A DNA stretch of 64,000 nucleotides, from the NCBI RefSeq assembly GCF_003851545.1, contig NZ_BHVX01000001.1, positions 62,001 through 126,000 of the forward strand, read 5' to 3'. How positions within the stretch are numbered: the first letter of the stretch is position 1; the number at the start of each line of letters is the position of its first letter. This document shows, in pieces, positions 35,602-43,753 of the stretch. The position numbers and the translations under genes are program-made. The notes under the pieces were generated by a model that worked only from the letters and a program-made list of their open reading frames with translations, had not been told where the DNA came from and made no database searches. The DNA is from Ralstonia sp. SET104. Lineage in GTDB: Bacteria; Pseudomonadota; Gammaproteobacteria; Burkholderiales; Burkholderiaceae.

Positions 35602-36804
35602 ATGTCCAATATTCTGCAATCCCAACTCGCCCGCCAGAACAGCAGCGGCGGCAGCCCACGTCTGGACGGCCGATCCATCCAGCAACTGTTTGTGCGCTAC
35701 AAGGTGTTGGCCCTGCTGCTGGCCGTGGCGCTCATCTGGATCTTTTTCTACTTCCAGACCAGCGGCACGTTCCTCAAGCCCAACAGCATCTCCAACCTGT
35801 TCCTGCAGATGTCGGTAACGGGCATGCTGGCCTGCGGCATGGTGTTCGTCATCATCGCCGGGGAGATCGATCTTTCGGTCGGCTCACTGCTCGGGCTTCT
35901 CGGTGGGCTGGTGGCCATCCTCACGGTCAACCTTGGGTGGAACACATGGCTGGCGGTGGGTACGGTGCTCGTGGCAGGCGCGGCCATCGGCGTGGTGAAT
36001 GGCTTTATCACGACCAAGCTGCGCGTGCCGTCGTTCATCGTTGGCCTGGGCGGCATGCTGGCGTTTCGCGGCCTGCTGCAGTGGAGCACGGATAGCGTGA
36101 CCATCGCCCCGGTGCCCGATGACCTCGGTAACCTCGCGCAAAGCTTCGTGCCCGCGTGGCTGGCGTGGTCGCTTGCCGCCGTCATCGTCGCCGGTTCTGT
36201 TGTGCTCACGGTGCGCCGCCGCCGGGAGCGTGCACGTCTGTCGCTCTCGCTCACGCCGATGTGGGCCGATGGCCTGAAGCTGCTCGCCATCGCCGCCGCC
36301 GCATTCGGTTTCGTCGCCGTGCTCAACAACGCCAACGGCGTGCCGCTGCCGGTGCTGATCCTTCTGGTGCTGCTGGCCATCTTCTCGTACGTCGCCACGC
36401 AAACCGTGTTCGGCCGTCACGTCTATGCGGTGGGCGGCAACATGGAAGCGACGCGCCTGTCCGGCGTGAACGTGGGCCGTGTCAAGCTGCTGGTGTTCGT
36501 GCTGATGGGCCTGATGTGCGCGTTCGCGGGCATCATCACCACGGCGCGCTCGGCGGCGGGTTCGCCCTCGGCCGGCGTGGGCGGCGAGCTCGATGCCATC
36601 TCGGCTTGCTTCATCGGCGGCACCTCGATGCGCGGCGGCTCGGGCACCGTGTACGGCGCGCTGATCGGCGCACTCGTCATGGCCAGCCTGGACAACGGCA
36701 TGCAGCAGATGAACGTCGACGCCTCATGGCAGATGATCGTCAAGGGCGTGGTGCTCGTGCTGGCCGTGTGGATCGACGTCCTCTCCGGCTCCAACCGCGG
36801 TTAA
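35602..36804 (+). CDS. xylH: D-xylose ABC transporter, permease
   Basis: A 400-residue sugar permease. It shows about ten to twelve hydrophobic segments, with GMVFVIIAGEIDLSVGSLLG, the conserved helix of the BPD_transp_2 family, GFITTKLRVPSFIVGLGGML, an insertion typical of XylH (VRRRRERARLSLSLTPMW), YAVGGNMEATRLSGVNV facing XylG, and CFIGGTSMRGGSGTVYGALI. It begins 6 bp after xylG and completes the importer. The family is very close to E. coli XylH (393 residues). Confidence 0.93.
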   Translation: MSNILQSQLARQNSSGGSPRLDGRSIQQLFVRYKVLALLLAVALIWIFFYFQTSGTFLKPNSISNLFLQMSVTGMLACGMVFVIIAGEIDLSVGSLLGLLGGLVAILTVNLGWNTWLAVGTVLVAGAAIGVVNGFITTKLRVPSFIVGLGGMLAFRGLLQWSTDSVTIAPVPDDLGNLAQSFVPAWLAWSLAAVIVAGSVVLTVRRRRERARLSLSLTPMWADGLKLLAIAAAAFGFVAVLNNANGVPLPVLILLVLLAIFSYVATQTVFGRHVYAVGGNMEATRLSGVNVGRVKLLVFVLMGLMCAFAGIITTARSAAGSPSAGVGGELDAISACFIGGTSMRGGSGTVYGALIGALVMASLDNGMQQMNVDASWQMIVKGVVLVLAVWIDVLSGSNRG

Positions 36805-36867
36805 GCACCCACCGTGGCGCCAACACAAACGCCCAGATGGTTTGGCCGTATCTGCCCTTGATGGCGC

Positions 36868-37100
36868 CTTGAGTTTTTGTTGCAGGGAGGAAAAAGAAGG
36901 GAGGCTTGTCTGAGCGCAGCACGTTTGCCTCCCTTCCCTCTCTGCGACAGAAACTCAAGGGGAAGCCGCCATCTTGGGCGCGCCTTTCGTTGCTGACTTT
37001 CTTTGCTGACTTCGTTTGCTCACTTTCTTTGGCAAGACAAAGAAAGTGAGTCGCCCCCCCGCAGGGGACGAAACCGGGGATGGACTACCAACGCCAAACC
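36868..37100. repeat. Composite intergenic repeat: large imperfect hairpin plus perfect 13-bp inverted repeat
   Basis: Part one, 36868-36959, is a hairpin of about 90 nt. The outer arms CTTGAGTTT and AAACTCAAG (9 bp) continue with G-U-tolerant pairing through TTGTTGCAGGGAGG against CCCTCTCTGCGACAG, and the inner arms are AGGGAGGC (36898-36905) and GCCTCCCT (36927-36934). Part two, 37019-37050, is a perfect 13-bp repeat, CTCACTTTCTTTG and CAAAGAAAGTGAG, with loop GCAAGA, followed by a C-rich tract. I recall very similar text scattered through Ralstonia intergenic regions, so I judge it a dispersed element, but copy number cannot be counted here. It may also stop or stabilise the xylFGH transcript. 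Confidence 0.65.
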
Positions 37101-37135
37101 CCCACCCGACACACCTCAAAACAAACTCCGACATC

Positions 37136-38062
37136 GTGGCTGACTACCAAACCCCCGCTCGCGTTCTCGTCACCGGCGTGGCCGGCAACCTGGGCCGCAA
37201 GGTTGTCGAGGCACTGGCCTCTGCCCCGTGGTGCACATCCATCATCGGCGTCGACTGGGTTGCGCAGAACGTCGAGTTTTCGCCGCAAGCAGCCCAACGT
37301 TTTCAATGGGTCAAGGCCGACCTTACGCAGGCGGATGGCGCATGGACTGACTTGCTGAGCAACGTAGACGCCGTCATCCATTTGGCCGCCATCCACTCCA
37401 CGCCGGACGCAACGTGGGAGCAAGCGCTGGCCTCCTATGGCATGACGCTCAACGTGCTGCAGGCCGCTGCCGCGCACGGCGTAAGGCGCTTCGTGTTTGC
37501 CTCGTCCAATCACGCGATGGGCGCATACAAAGACCAACCGCTGGCCGCCACCATCGGCCCCGGCAAACTCACCGCCGAGTTGCCGCCCGCCCCCGGCACA
37601 CGCTGGAACAACGGCACCGAAGACGTCTACTCGCTTGCTTACGGCACATCCAAGGCGATGGGCGAACGGCTGTGCACGGCGGTGGGTGCGGTGTCCGCAG
37701 CCAACAGCGGCAAGCTGTCGATCGTCTCGCTGCGCATCGGCTGGGCGCTGCCCGACGAAAACGACCCCAGCGACATCAACTACTCCGGCACCGCCGACAC
37801 GCCCGTCCCCACCGAACTGCCCGATGAAGCCAGCCGCATCGCGCTGCGCTGGTTCCGCAACATGTGGTTGTCGAATGGCGATCTGCGCCGGCTGTTCCTC
37901 TGCTCCATCACCGCCGACCCGGCGCGCTGGCCGGCACCAGCCATTGTCGTGAATGGCGTATCGAACAACCGTGGGATGGATTGGGGCCTGGAGACCGGGC
38001 GCAAATTGCTCGGCTATGACCCGCAGGATGATCTGTACGCGTTGATCAAGGTTGCGCCGTAG
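37136..38062 (+). CDS. NAD-dependent epimerase/dehydratase-type extended SDR (uronate-dehydrogenase-like)
   Basis: A 308-residue extended SDR. I start it at the GTG at 37136 because the apparent longer frame lies within the repeat element. It has the Rossmann motif VLVTGVAGNLGRKVVEALAS, VDAVIHLAAIHSTPDATWEQ, FVFASSNHAMGAYKDQ (active-site Ser-rich strand), then YSLAYGTSKAMGERL containing YxxxK (Tyr-Gly-Thr-Ser-Lys), and SLRIGWALPDENDPSD. The pattern SSNHAMG is what uronate dehydrogenases show. Placed after xylFGH, it could oxidise the imported sugar or sugar acid (aldose or uronate) to a lactone. This is inference; the repeat and a 330-bp gap separate it from xylH. Confidence 0.8.
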   Translation: MADYQTPARVLVTGVAGNLGRKVVEALASAPWCTSIIGVDWVAQNVEFSPQAAQRFQWVKADLTQADGAWTDLLSNVDAVIHLAAIHSTPDATWEQALASYGMTLNVLQAAAAHGVRRFVFASSNHAMGAYKDQPLAATIGPGKLTAELPPAPGTRWNNGTEDVYSLAYGTSKAMGERLCTAVGAVSAANSGKLSIVSLRIGWALPDENDPSDINYSGTADTPVPTELPDEASRIALRWFRNMWLSNGDLRRLFLCSITADPARWPAPAIVVNGVSNNRGMDWGLETGRKLLGYDPQDDLYALIKVAP

Positions 38063-38072
38063 CGCATCAAGC

Positions 38073-38104
38073 AAAAGGCCCGGCGCAATGGCCGGGCCTC
38101 TTTG
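38073..38104 (+). terminator. Bidirectional intrinsic terminator between the SDR gene and the Wzz-like gene
   Basis: Perfect 9-bp stem AGGCCCGGC (38076-38084) and GCCGGGCCT (38091-38099), loop GCAATG, preceded by AAAA and followed by CTTTG. It lies 13 bp after the SDR stop and just past the end of the convergent gene, so it can serve both. Confidence 0.8.
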
Positions 38105-38122
38105 TACCTGCGTGCAGAAGGA

Positions 38123-39364
38123 TCACGCGACACGCACTGGCCTCAGGCCCTCGTCCAGGTCGGTCCCGTGGTCGCGAGCATCATCCTCGCTGACAGTTGC
38201 GGGGCCGCGCATCTTGTCGAGGAACAACACGATCATCCCGGCCAGCAAGCTGCCGCCGATGAGCGACAACAGCAGCAGGACCAGTGGGCTCGGACCAGAA
38301 CGGTTTTCCGGCAGCGTCGGGCCCGAAACAAACCGCGCCTCGGTGATGTGCTTGGTCCGCATCTGCTCTGCGACCAGCATGATCTGGTTGTAGACCTCGC
38401 GCGTCTTGTCGTCCTGCAGGTTCTTGTCTGTAAAGACGGCTTGCCCCGTTTTCACAAACTCCGACAGCAGCATATTGCCGGTCAGCGTCTGGCCGGCACG
38501 CTGCGCAAGGCGCTCATAGAACTCGTTACGCAACCCGTTCTGCTCGGCATCGCGCTCCAGCAACGTGAGCTGCGACTTCAGGTCCGCCATTTCGGTTTCA
38601 ATCCCGACCAACTGCGCCATGGGCGACAGGTAACGCGACGATTCTTTGTCGCTACCGGTCGACAGCAGCTGGCGCGCTTCCATTTTCGACGCCTCGGGAT
38701 ACTTGCCGGCAATGGCGCGGGCAGCTTCGAGACGGTTAGCGGCTTGGGCCAGAGCCACCTTCTTCTGGATGATCTGGTTGTCGATCTGCTGCTTCTTGGC
38801 CTTGGTCTCGCCTGCCTTGGTGTAGATGGTGTCCAACAGATCTTCGCTCAGCATCGTGTCTTTGACGAAGTCGCCCAGCAACTGGACACGCGCCTGCGCG
38901 TTGTCTGGAGACCGATCCTTGAACCCGATCGAAAAACCGAGGATACCGACGGCGTCCAGCGCACCCTTTGCGTCCGTGATGTAGCGCAGGTCATCTTTCG
39001 ACGGCGGCAGGACGGGCTGCAGATGCGCCTGAATAAAGTGCTCGCTCAGGGCGCCGAGCAAATAGCGACCGTTTGCATCGTCGAGCTTCTTGTTCTCTTC
39101 CAGGTAGCGGCGCAGCGTCTCGCGATCCCAGAATGCGGCCTTCTGGACATTGAACTCGGCGAATTTGCGAGGTGCGCGCAGAAAACCTTCGCTGGAATAA
39201 TTGCATCCAACCCAGAAGACGGCGACAAAGATCAGCACGGACAAAACCGCGGCAAATACGGCGACTTTCCGGCGCAGCGCCCAGCAGCGCAACAGCAGCG
39301 CCCTCACATCGATGCTCAGCAGATCGTCTTCCGCATACGCCACTGGACTATCGTTCTTCATCAC
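38123..39364 (-). CDS. Wzz-like chain-length/tyrosine-kinase-adaptor-type membrane protein
   Basis: A 413-residue protein with the Wzz topology: a short cytosolic N-terminus (DLLSIDVRALLLRCWALRRK), TM1 at about residues 33-52, a long helical periplasmic part of about 310 residues rich in Lys, Gln and Glu (coiled coil), and TM2 at about 367-388 (LVLLLLSLIGGSLLAGMIVL) with a short tail. Wzz-family proteins set the modal length of O-antigen, capsule or other polysaccharides. No glycosyltransferase, Wzx or Wzy gene is nearby, so the polysaccharide partner is unknown. It ends at the shared terminator. Confidence 0.75.
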   Translation of the reverse strand: MMKNDSPVAYAEDDLLSIDVRALLLRCWALRRKVAVFAAVLSVLIFVAVFWVGCNYSSEGFLRAPRKFAEFNVQKAAFWDRETLRRYLEENKKLDDANGRYLLGALSEHFIQAHLQPVLPPSKDDLRYITDAKGALDAVGILGFSIGFKDRSPDNAQARVQLLGDFVKDTMLSEDLLDTIYTKAGETKAKKQQIDNQIIQKKVALAQAANRLEAARAIAGKYPEASKMEARQLLSTGSDKESSRYLSPMAQLVGIETEMADLKSQLTLLERDAEQNGLRNEFYERLAQRAGQTLTGNMLLSEFVKTGQAVFTDKNLQDDKTREVYNQIMLVAEQMRTKHITEARFVSGPTLPENRSGPSPLVLLLLSLIGGSLLAGMIVLFLDKMRGPATVSEDDARDHGTDLDEGLRPVRVA

Positions 39365-39783
39365 TCCTGCCCGCCTTAAAACTGCCGATTATTTAGAAAC
39401 AGAAAACCACTGCATGCGAGTCAGGTTATGGCTCTTACTACTGAAGCCCGATCGCTCGACCTGCTGACATGTCAAGTGCGCTTTCCGTCATCGTGCCCGC
39501 AGAACACTGCAGTTTGGTGACGAAGACACCAAGAGCAAATACGCGTGAGGGAATTACAACGCTGGTTCTTGTGCTGAGATGCCGTATTTTTTGCTGAACC
39601 TCAAGAACGAAGGCGCCTTTGTCACCCAGATATCCTCGGGGCGATACCGTAATGGCTCTCGCACTCGCCCGACCACCCTCCCGCAGACGGGATTGACCGG
39701 CACAGCGACAAGCGTATTGACGCCCATGCCTCACATCAAAGGCCCCGCTAATTACATAGGCGCTTTGCAGCGTAGTCCTGAGT
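39365..39783. other. Intergenic region of 419 bp upstream of the Wzz-like gene
   Basis: This stretch is richer in A/T than its neighbours. It contains the minus-strand promoter zone of the Wzz-like gene (AT-rich at 39375-39405), a TGCAG/CTGCA dyad near 39500, a TATTTTTTGC tract at about 39587, and a widely spaced GTTCTTG (39563) and CAAGAAC (39602) repeat. I see no convincing gene. Short open frames here lack ribosome-binding sites and family features. Confidence 0.5.
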
Positions 39784-40836
39784 TCACCGCACGGGCGGGC
39801 AGGTCGACTCGCGGATCACCAGTTCGTATTGCAGGTTCTCGTGCACCGAATGCAGCTTCAGCCCTGGCAGATGCGGACGATGAATCGCAACAAGCTGTTC
39901 CACGGCCGCATGCGCCATCGCCTGGATCGGCTGGCGCACGGTGGTCAGCGCCGGCCAGAGCTGGCGTGAGAGCGGCGTGTCGTCGTAGCCGCAGATGGAC
40001 AGGTCTTCCGGCACCTTGATGCCACGCGCCTGCGCCACACGCAGCACACCGGCAGCCATGTCGTCGTTGCCGGCAAAAATGGCGGTCGGACGCGGCTCGC
40101 AAGACAGCAGCCTTTCCGCGCAGGCCACGCCGGATTCAAACGACTGCTGGCCCTGTTCCACCAGACGTTCGTCGACCTCGATACCGGCTTGCGACATGGC
40201 ATCGCGATAGCCGAACACGCGCTGATACGCGGCGCCGTGATCCGGATCGCAGACCACGAAGCCAATGCGGCGATGGCCCAGGCCGATCAGGTGCAGTGTC
40301 ATGTCGCGCGCGGCGGCACGGTCTTCGGTATTGACGGACAGGCCCTTGTGCTCGCGATCGGCCGGCGCAAGGCGCACGTAATCGATGCCCGCTTCATCCA
40401 GTGCCTGCACCAGCGACGGCACATCCGACACCGGCGGCGTCAGGATAATGCCGGCCAGCGCACGCTGGCGCGCGCTCTGGATGATCTGCTCGGCGAGGTT
40501 CGGATCGCGGTAGTTGCAGGGCGTGAGCAGCAGGCTGTATTCGAGCGCCTGGCAGGCTTCGAGCGCGCCATGCTGAATGTTGACGATGTAGTTGTCGGAA
40601 GGGTTGTCGTAGACCAGCGCGATGATGTCGGCGCGCTTGCTGGCCAGGCGACGGGCGGCGGGGTTCGGCCGGTAGTCGAGCGTCTGCATTGCCTCAACCA
40701 CCTTGGCGCGCGTCTTCTCGCTGATGTTGGGCTCGTGGTTCAGCACACGCGAGACGGTCTTGATGGACACGCCCGCATGCGCGGCAACATCATCGACGGT
40801 GACGCTAACGTTGCCAGTACGGGCGTTGCGCTTCAT
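39784..40836 (-). CDS. LacI-family transcriptional regulator, candidate repressor of the porin-xylFGH operon
   Basis: A 350-residue regulator starting at 40836 (MKRNART). The helix-turn-helix is VTVDDVAAHAGVSIKTVSRV with hinge LNHEPNISEKTRAKV and RRLASKRADIIALVYDNPSD. The sugar-sensing domain includes LAGIILTPPVSDV, AIFAGNDDMAAGVLRVAQAR and SICGYDDTPLSRQLWPALTT. The VSIKTVSRV helix fits operators with an AGCGCT core, and such an operator precedes the porin-xylFGH operon 8 kb upstream. No other LacI gene in the window has this helix. The link to xyl is an inference; genes in between are not obviously co-regulated. Confidence 0.9.
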   Translation of the reverse strand: MKRNARTGNVSVTVDDVAAHAGVSIKTVSRVLNHEPNISEKTRAKVVEAMQTLDYRPNPAARRLASKRADIIALVYDNPSDNYIVNIQHGALEACQALEYSLLLTPCNYRDPNLAEQIIQSARQRALAGIILTPPVSDVPSLVQALDEAGIDYVRLAPADREHKGLSVNTEDRAAARDMTLHLIGLGHRRIGFVVCDPDHGAAYQRVFGYRDAMSQAGIEVDERLVEQGQQSFESGVACAERLLSCEPRPTAIFAGNDDMAAGVLRVAQARGIKVPEDLSICGYDDTPLSRQLWPALTTVRQPIQAMAHAAVEQLVAIHRPHLPGLKLHSVHENLQYELVIRESTCPPVR

Positions 40837-40951
40837 GGTCTGGCGAGAAGGTCTGGCGAGTGTGGTTCTAGAACACGGAACGGGCGCAATCACGCGCCCG
40901 CCAATGTGGCTGATTTTACCGCCAACCCCTGCGCCGCGCGGCCGAAAAAAA

Positions 40952-41854
40952 CTAACGGGCGCTCAATCCGGAACGACCCGATGGCCCGAAAGGCAGCCGA
41001 ATGATGCCTTGCGCCAGGCTCACACCCAGCAACACGAGACCACCGCCAATCCAGTGATAGCCGTGCACGGTCTCACCCAGCATCACCGCTGCCATGCCCG
41101 CCGTGAAGACGGGCATCAGGTTCATCAACACTGCCGTGCGTTCGCTGCCGATGCGCTTGAGCCCTTGCATCCACAGGTACGACGCGACAATCGACGAGGC
41201 AATGCCTGCAAACACCACCAGCCCGATGCCCTTGGCCGGCACCGCCAGGCTGTGCGCCGTCATGGCCACCGGCACGAGCATCACCACCGCCATCAGCACC
41301 TGCACGTAGAGGTTGATCCACTGCCCGAACGGCAGCGCCCAGCGGCGATAAAGGATGTTGTACAGCGCGTACGCGGTGGCACCGGCCAGCACCAGCACGT
41401 CGCCATGGTTGATGCCGCCATCGAACAGGTTGGCTGGCGCTCCGCGCCCCAGCAGATACAGCACGCCCAAGAGCGACACCACCACGCCCGTCACCGCCTG
41501 CGCGCCCACCGGCTGGCGGAACACCGTCACGTTCAGGATCAGCCCGAGCATCGGGATCAGCGCGCCGATCACGCCCATGTTGGTCGCGCTTGTGCTGTGC
41601 GCGGCGTAATACGCCAGGCACTGGTACATCACCATCCCCAGCAACGCCAGCACCGCAAAGCGCTTGCCCTGCGCAAGCACCGCCTGCCGCTGGCGCCACA
41701 GCGGCCGCGCACAGAACGGCGTGAGCACGATGGCCGCCAGCAGCCAGCGGTAGATCGAAATAGCCGCCGGGTCCACCACACCGGCCGCAGCTTTCGAGAC
41801 GATGGTGTTGGCCGCCCAGATCAGCACTGCCAGCAAGGGATACAGCACAGGCAC
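40952..41854 (-). CDS. EamA/DMT-family membrane transporter
   Basis: A 300-residue ten-helix transporter of the drug/metabolite superfamily. I start it at a GTG at 41854 because GAGGAGG lies 5 nt upstream; a longer frame would run into the divergent AraC gene. The two EamA repeats are visible, ending in ALIPMLGLILNVTVFRQPVG (first) and LMNLMPVFTAGMAAVMLGE (second). The family exports amino acids, nucleosides or drugs; the substrate here is unknown. It diverges from an AraC-family gene that may control it. Confidence 0.85.
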   Translation of the reverse strand: MPVLYPLLAVLIWAANTIVSKAAAGVVDPAAISIYRWLLAAIVLTPFCARPLWRQRQAVLAQGKRFAVLALLGMVMYQCLAYYAAHSTSATNMGVIGALIPMLGLILNVTVFRQPVGAQAVTGVVVSLLGVLYLLGRGAPANLFDGGINHGDVLVLAGATAYALYNILYRRWALPFGQWINLYVQVLMAVVMLVPVAMTAHSLAVPAKGIGLVVFAGIASSIVASYLWMQGLKRIGSERTAVLMNLMPVFTAGMAAVMLGETVHGYHWIGGGLVLLGVSLAQGIIRLPFGPSGRSGLSAR

Positions 41855-41893
41855 GACGGCCTCCTCGAACAATCGAAGATGGCAGTGTAGTAA

Positions 41894-41927
41894 TGTCTGA
41901 TTCAAAACATATACTGCAAACCAGACA
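41894..41927. promoter_or_regulatory. Candidate operator in the EamA/AraC intergenic region
   Basis: Inverted repeat TGTCTG (41894-41899) and CAGACA (41922-41927) spaced by 22 nt, about two helical turns, enclosing an AT-rich CATATACT that could act as a -10 box. The placement between two divergent starts suits control by the AraC-family protein at 41952. Confidence 0.4.
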
Positions 41928-41951
41928 ATCCAACCCATCAAAGGCGACAAC

Positions 41952-42761
41952 GTGTACACCGCCTCTGCCTACCGCGAAGCGGATCTGCGTGTCCCAAAGG
42001 GCGCGCCGTTCTACTTTCGCTACAACCACTTCGAGCCCGAAACCGCCGTCGAGCCGCATGCCCATCCGTGGGGCCAGCTCTGCCGCATCAGCCTCGGGCT
42101 GATGGAGGCGACCGTCGAGACACACAAGCTGACGGCGCCGGCGGAATACCTGATCTGGGTGCCGGCCAATGTGCCGCATTCCGCGTCGATCCGGCAGGCG
42201 ACGGATTTCATCTCGGTGTATGTCGCGGAATCAATGGCTGAGCGCCTGCCCGCCACGGCCTGCCTGATCGCGCAAACGCCGCTGATACGCGCGCTGTTTG
42301 AAGACTTCGCCACGCGCCGCATATCGGTCATGCAAGACGCGTGGGACTTGCGCCAGTTCGAGCTGATGATCGAACTGCTGACCCGCGCCGAGCACACCGC
42401 CAGCTACCTGCCCGACAGCCAGGATCGTCAGCTCGAGCCCATCCTGCACGCTATCCGTCTGGACCCGGCTGAGAACACCACGTTGGGGCAATGGGCCGAA
42501 CGCGTGCACAGCACCGAGCGCACGCTCGCACGCCGCTTTCAGGCCGAACTCGGCATGAGTTTCGTGCAATGGCGCAATCGCGTGCGCCTGCTGCGCGCGC
42601 TGGTGTGGCTCAAGGAAGACCGCTCAGTGCAGGACATTGCACTCGCGCTGGGTTATGGAACGCCCTCGGCGTTTATTGCGATGTTCCGCAAGCAGGTTGG
42701 GTTCTCACCCGAGCGCTACCGCAGGCAGATGTGCGGCGAGGCCGAACGCCCCATCGCATAG
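41952..42761 (+). CDS. AraC-family transcriptional regulator with cupin sensor
   Basis: A 269-residue protein from a GTG. The N-terminal cupin-like domain includes YFRYNHFEPETAVEPHAHPW with the paired His motif, and EYLIWVPANVPHSASIRQ. The C-terminal double helix-turn-helix runs through TTLGQWAERVHSTERTLARR, FQAELGMSFVQWRNRVRLL and VQDIALALGYGTPSAFIAMF. These resemble regulators that control a neighbouring DMT or MFS exporter in response to a small molecule. It is divergent from the EamA transporter. Confidence 0.9.
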   Translation: MYTASAYREADLRVPKGAPFYFRYNHFEPETAVEPHAHPWGQLCRISLGLMEATVETHKLTAPAEYLIWVPANVPHSASIRQATDFISVYVAESMAERLPATACLIAQTPLIRALFEDFATRRISVMQDAWDLRQFELMIELLTRAEHTASYLPDSQDRQLEPILHAIRLDPAENTTLGQWAERVHSTERTLARRFQAELGMSFVQWRNRVRLLRALVWLKEDRSVQDIALALGYGTPSAFIAMFRKQVGFSPERYRRQMCGEAERPIA

Positions 42762-42771
42762 ATCACCAGCA

Positions 42772-42840
42772 TCAGGCAACCGAGTCGCCACCATCCGCCA
42801 CCAGCGCGTGGCCGGACACCAAGCGCGCATCGTCCGCCCA
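42772..42840 (-). pseudogene. Remnant of an SDR gene C-terminus
   Basis: On the minus strand an open stretch reads WADDARLVSGHALVADGGDS then VA and stop (42774-42772), which is the typical closing sequence of a short-chain dehydrogenase. Upstream of it, to about 42960, the frame remains open but I recognise no Rossmann motif or YxxxK, and no start codon with full gene is available. It is best read as a degraded SDR tail. The whole interval 42762-43086 (325 bp) holds no intact gene; on the plus strand a fragment VDFFVASICNEGKQWKWATA ending at a TAA (43074) also looks like a coding relic. Confidence 0.6.
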
Positions 42841-43086
42841 GGGCTGAACATGCACGACGCGACGCTGCGGCAACTGAAAACAATTGCGGGAAACCGCGCC
42901 GTTTAGCCATTTGCGGCCCGTGGCGTCTTTTAGAATTCGCTCTGCTGCAGATTTGGCGTAGACAACGGGGCCGCAAAGGTCGACTTTTTCGTCGCCTCGA
43001 TCTGCAACGAGGGCAAGCAGTGGAAATGGGCGACAGCGGAGCCGGCCACGGCGCGCTGGGGCGATCTGCAGTAACGCAACAGCAGG

Positions 43087-43662
43087 CTAAGGCTTGGCGG
43101 CAAGGCGCGTCACCGCGTCCTGCAGGAACCGCTTGCTCGCCTCGACAATCGTGCGCTGCATGGCCTCGTCCGGCATGGCCCGCGCGATATGGATGGCGCC
43201 TACCAACTGCGCGATCATTGCCCATGCGGCATCGTCATCGCCCAGGCGCTGCGCGAGAACCGCGTGGCCCTTGCGCATCTCTTCTTGATACAGCTCGCGC
43301 ACTGACGCATCGGCGCGCGCGATCTCGGCGGCAAGACCGGGTACGGCACACCCTGCCTCGGGATGCGCTACGTGGGCAAGGCACAAGTAGCGGTCCAGCT
43401 CGAAGCGCAACCAGTCTTGCGCCGTATCGTGCGGATTGCCAGCCCACATCTCGCGGCTGGCGGCCAATTCAGCCTCGATCAGCGCCTTAAGCCAATCCGA
43501 TTTGGAACCGAAGTGGCTGTAAAACGCACCGCTGGTCATGCCGGCAGCCTGCGCGAGCGCGTCCACACCGGTCGCGGCAAAGCCGTTCATCTTGACCTTG
43601 CGTGCGGTCGCCTTCAGCAACTCCTTGCGCTTTTCTTCTTTGTGACCCGGCTGGTATCGCAT
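43087..43662 (-). CDS. TetR-family transcriptional regulator
   Basis: A 191-residue repressor. The start at 43662 follows AGGGAAA. The helix-turn-helix is VKMNGFAATGVDALAQAAGM with TSGAFYSHFGSKSDWLKALI, the typical TetR N-terminal domain. The C-terminal helical ligand domain (about residues 75-190) includes FELDRYLCLAHVAHPEAGCA and WAMIAQLVGAIHIARAMPDE. It diverges from an SDR-like gene, with a 12-bp perfect palindrome in the gap. Confidence 0.9.
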   Translation of the reverse strand: MRYQPGHKEEKRKELLKATARKVKMNGFAATGVDALAQAAGMTSGAFYSHFGSKSDWLKALIEAELAASREMWAGNPHDTAQDWLRFELDRYLCLAHVAHPEAGCAVPGLAAEIARADASVRELYQEEMRKGHAVLAQRLGDDDAAWAMIAQLVGAIHIARAMPDEAMQRTIVEASKRFLQDAVTRLAAKP

Positions 43663-43684
43663 CTTTTTCCCTACACATTCTGGC

Positions 43685-43734
43685 TTGACACTATGCAACC
43701 AGTAGCATAATTTTGTTTCCGGTAACGATCGTTA
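43685..43734 (+). promoter_or_regulatory. Promoter and TetR operator of the SDR-HCCA-isomerase pair
   Basis: A consensus -35 TTGACA (43685-43690) is followed by CATAAT (43706-43711, spacing 15) as -10. Downstream lies a perfect palindrome TAACGATCGTTA (43723-43734), just before the ribosome-binding site of the gene at 43754. This position would let the TetR protein block elongation or polymerase clearance, and it also covers the opposite promoter toward the regulator. Confidence 0.6.
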
Positions 43735-43753
43735 TTCTATAAACGAGGTGGAC

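Noticed and set aside
37016-37135. N-terminal extension of the extended SDR starting at a TTG at 37016
   Set aside because: It lies inside the composite repeat (perfect 13-bp inverted repeat at 37019-37050) and has no family sequence. The GTG at 37136 gives the normal start just before the Rossmann motif.
39560-39610. Widely spaced GTTCTTG/CAAGAAC repeat as a riboswitch or attenuator
   Set aside because: The loop is over 30 nt and no conserved riboswitch core is visible; 7-bp arms at this spacing are not convincing.
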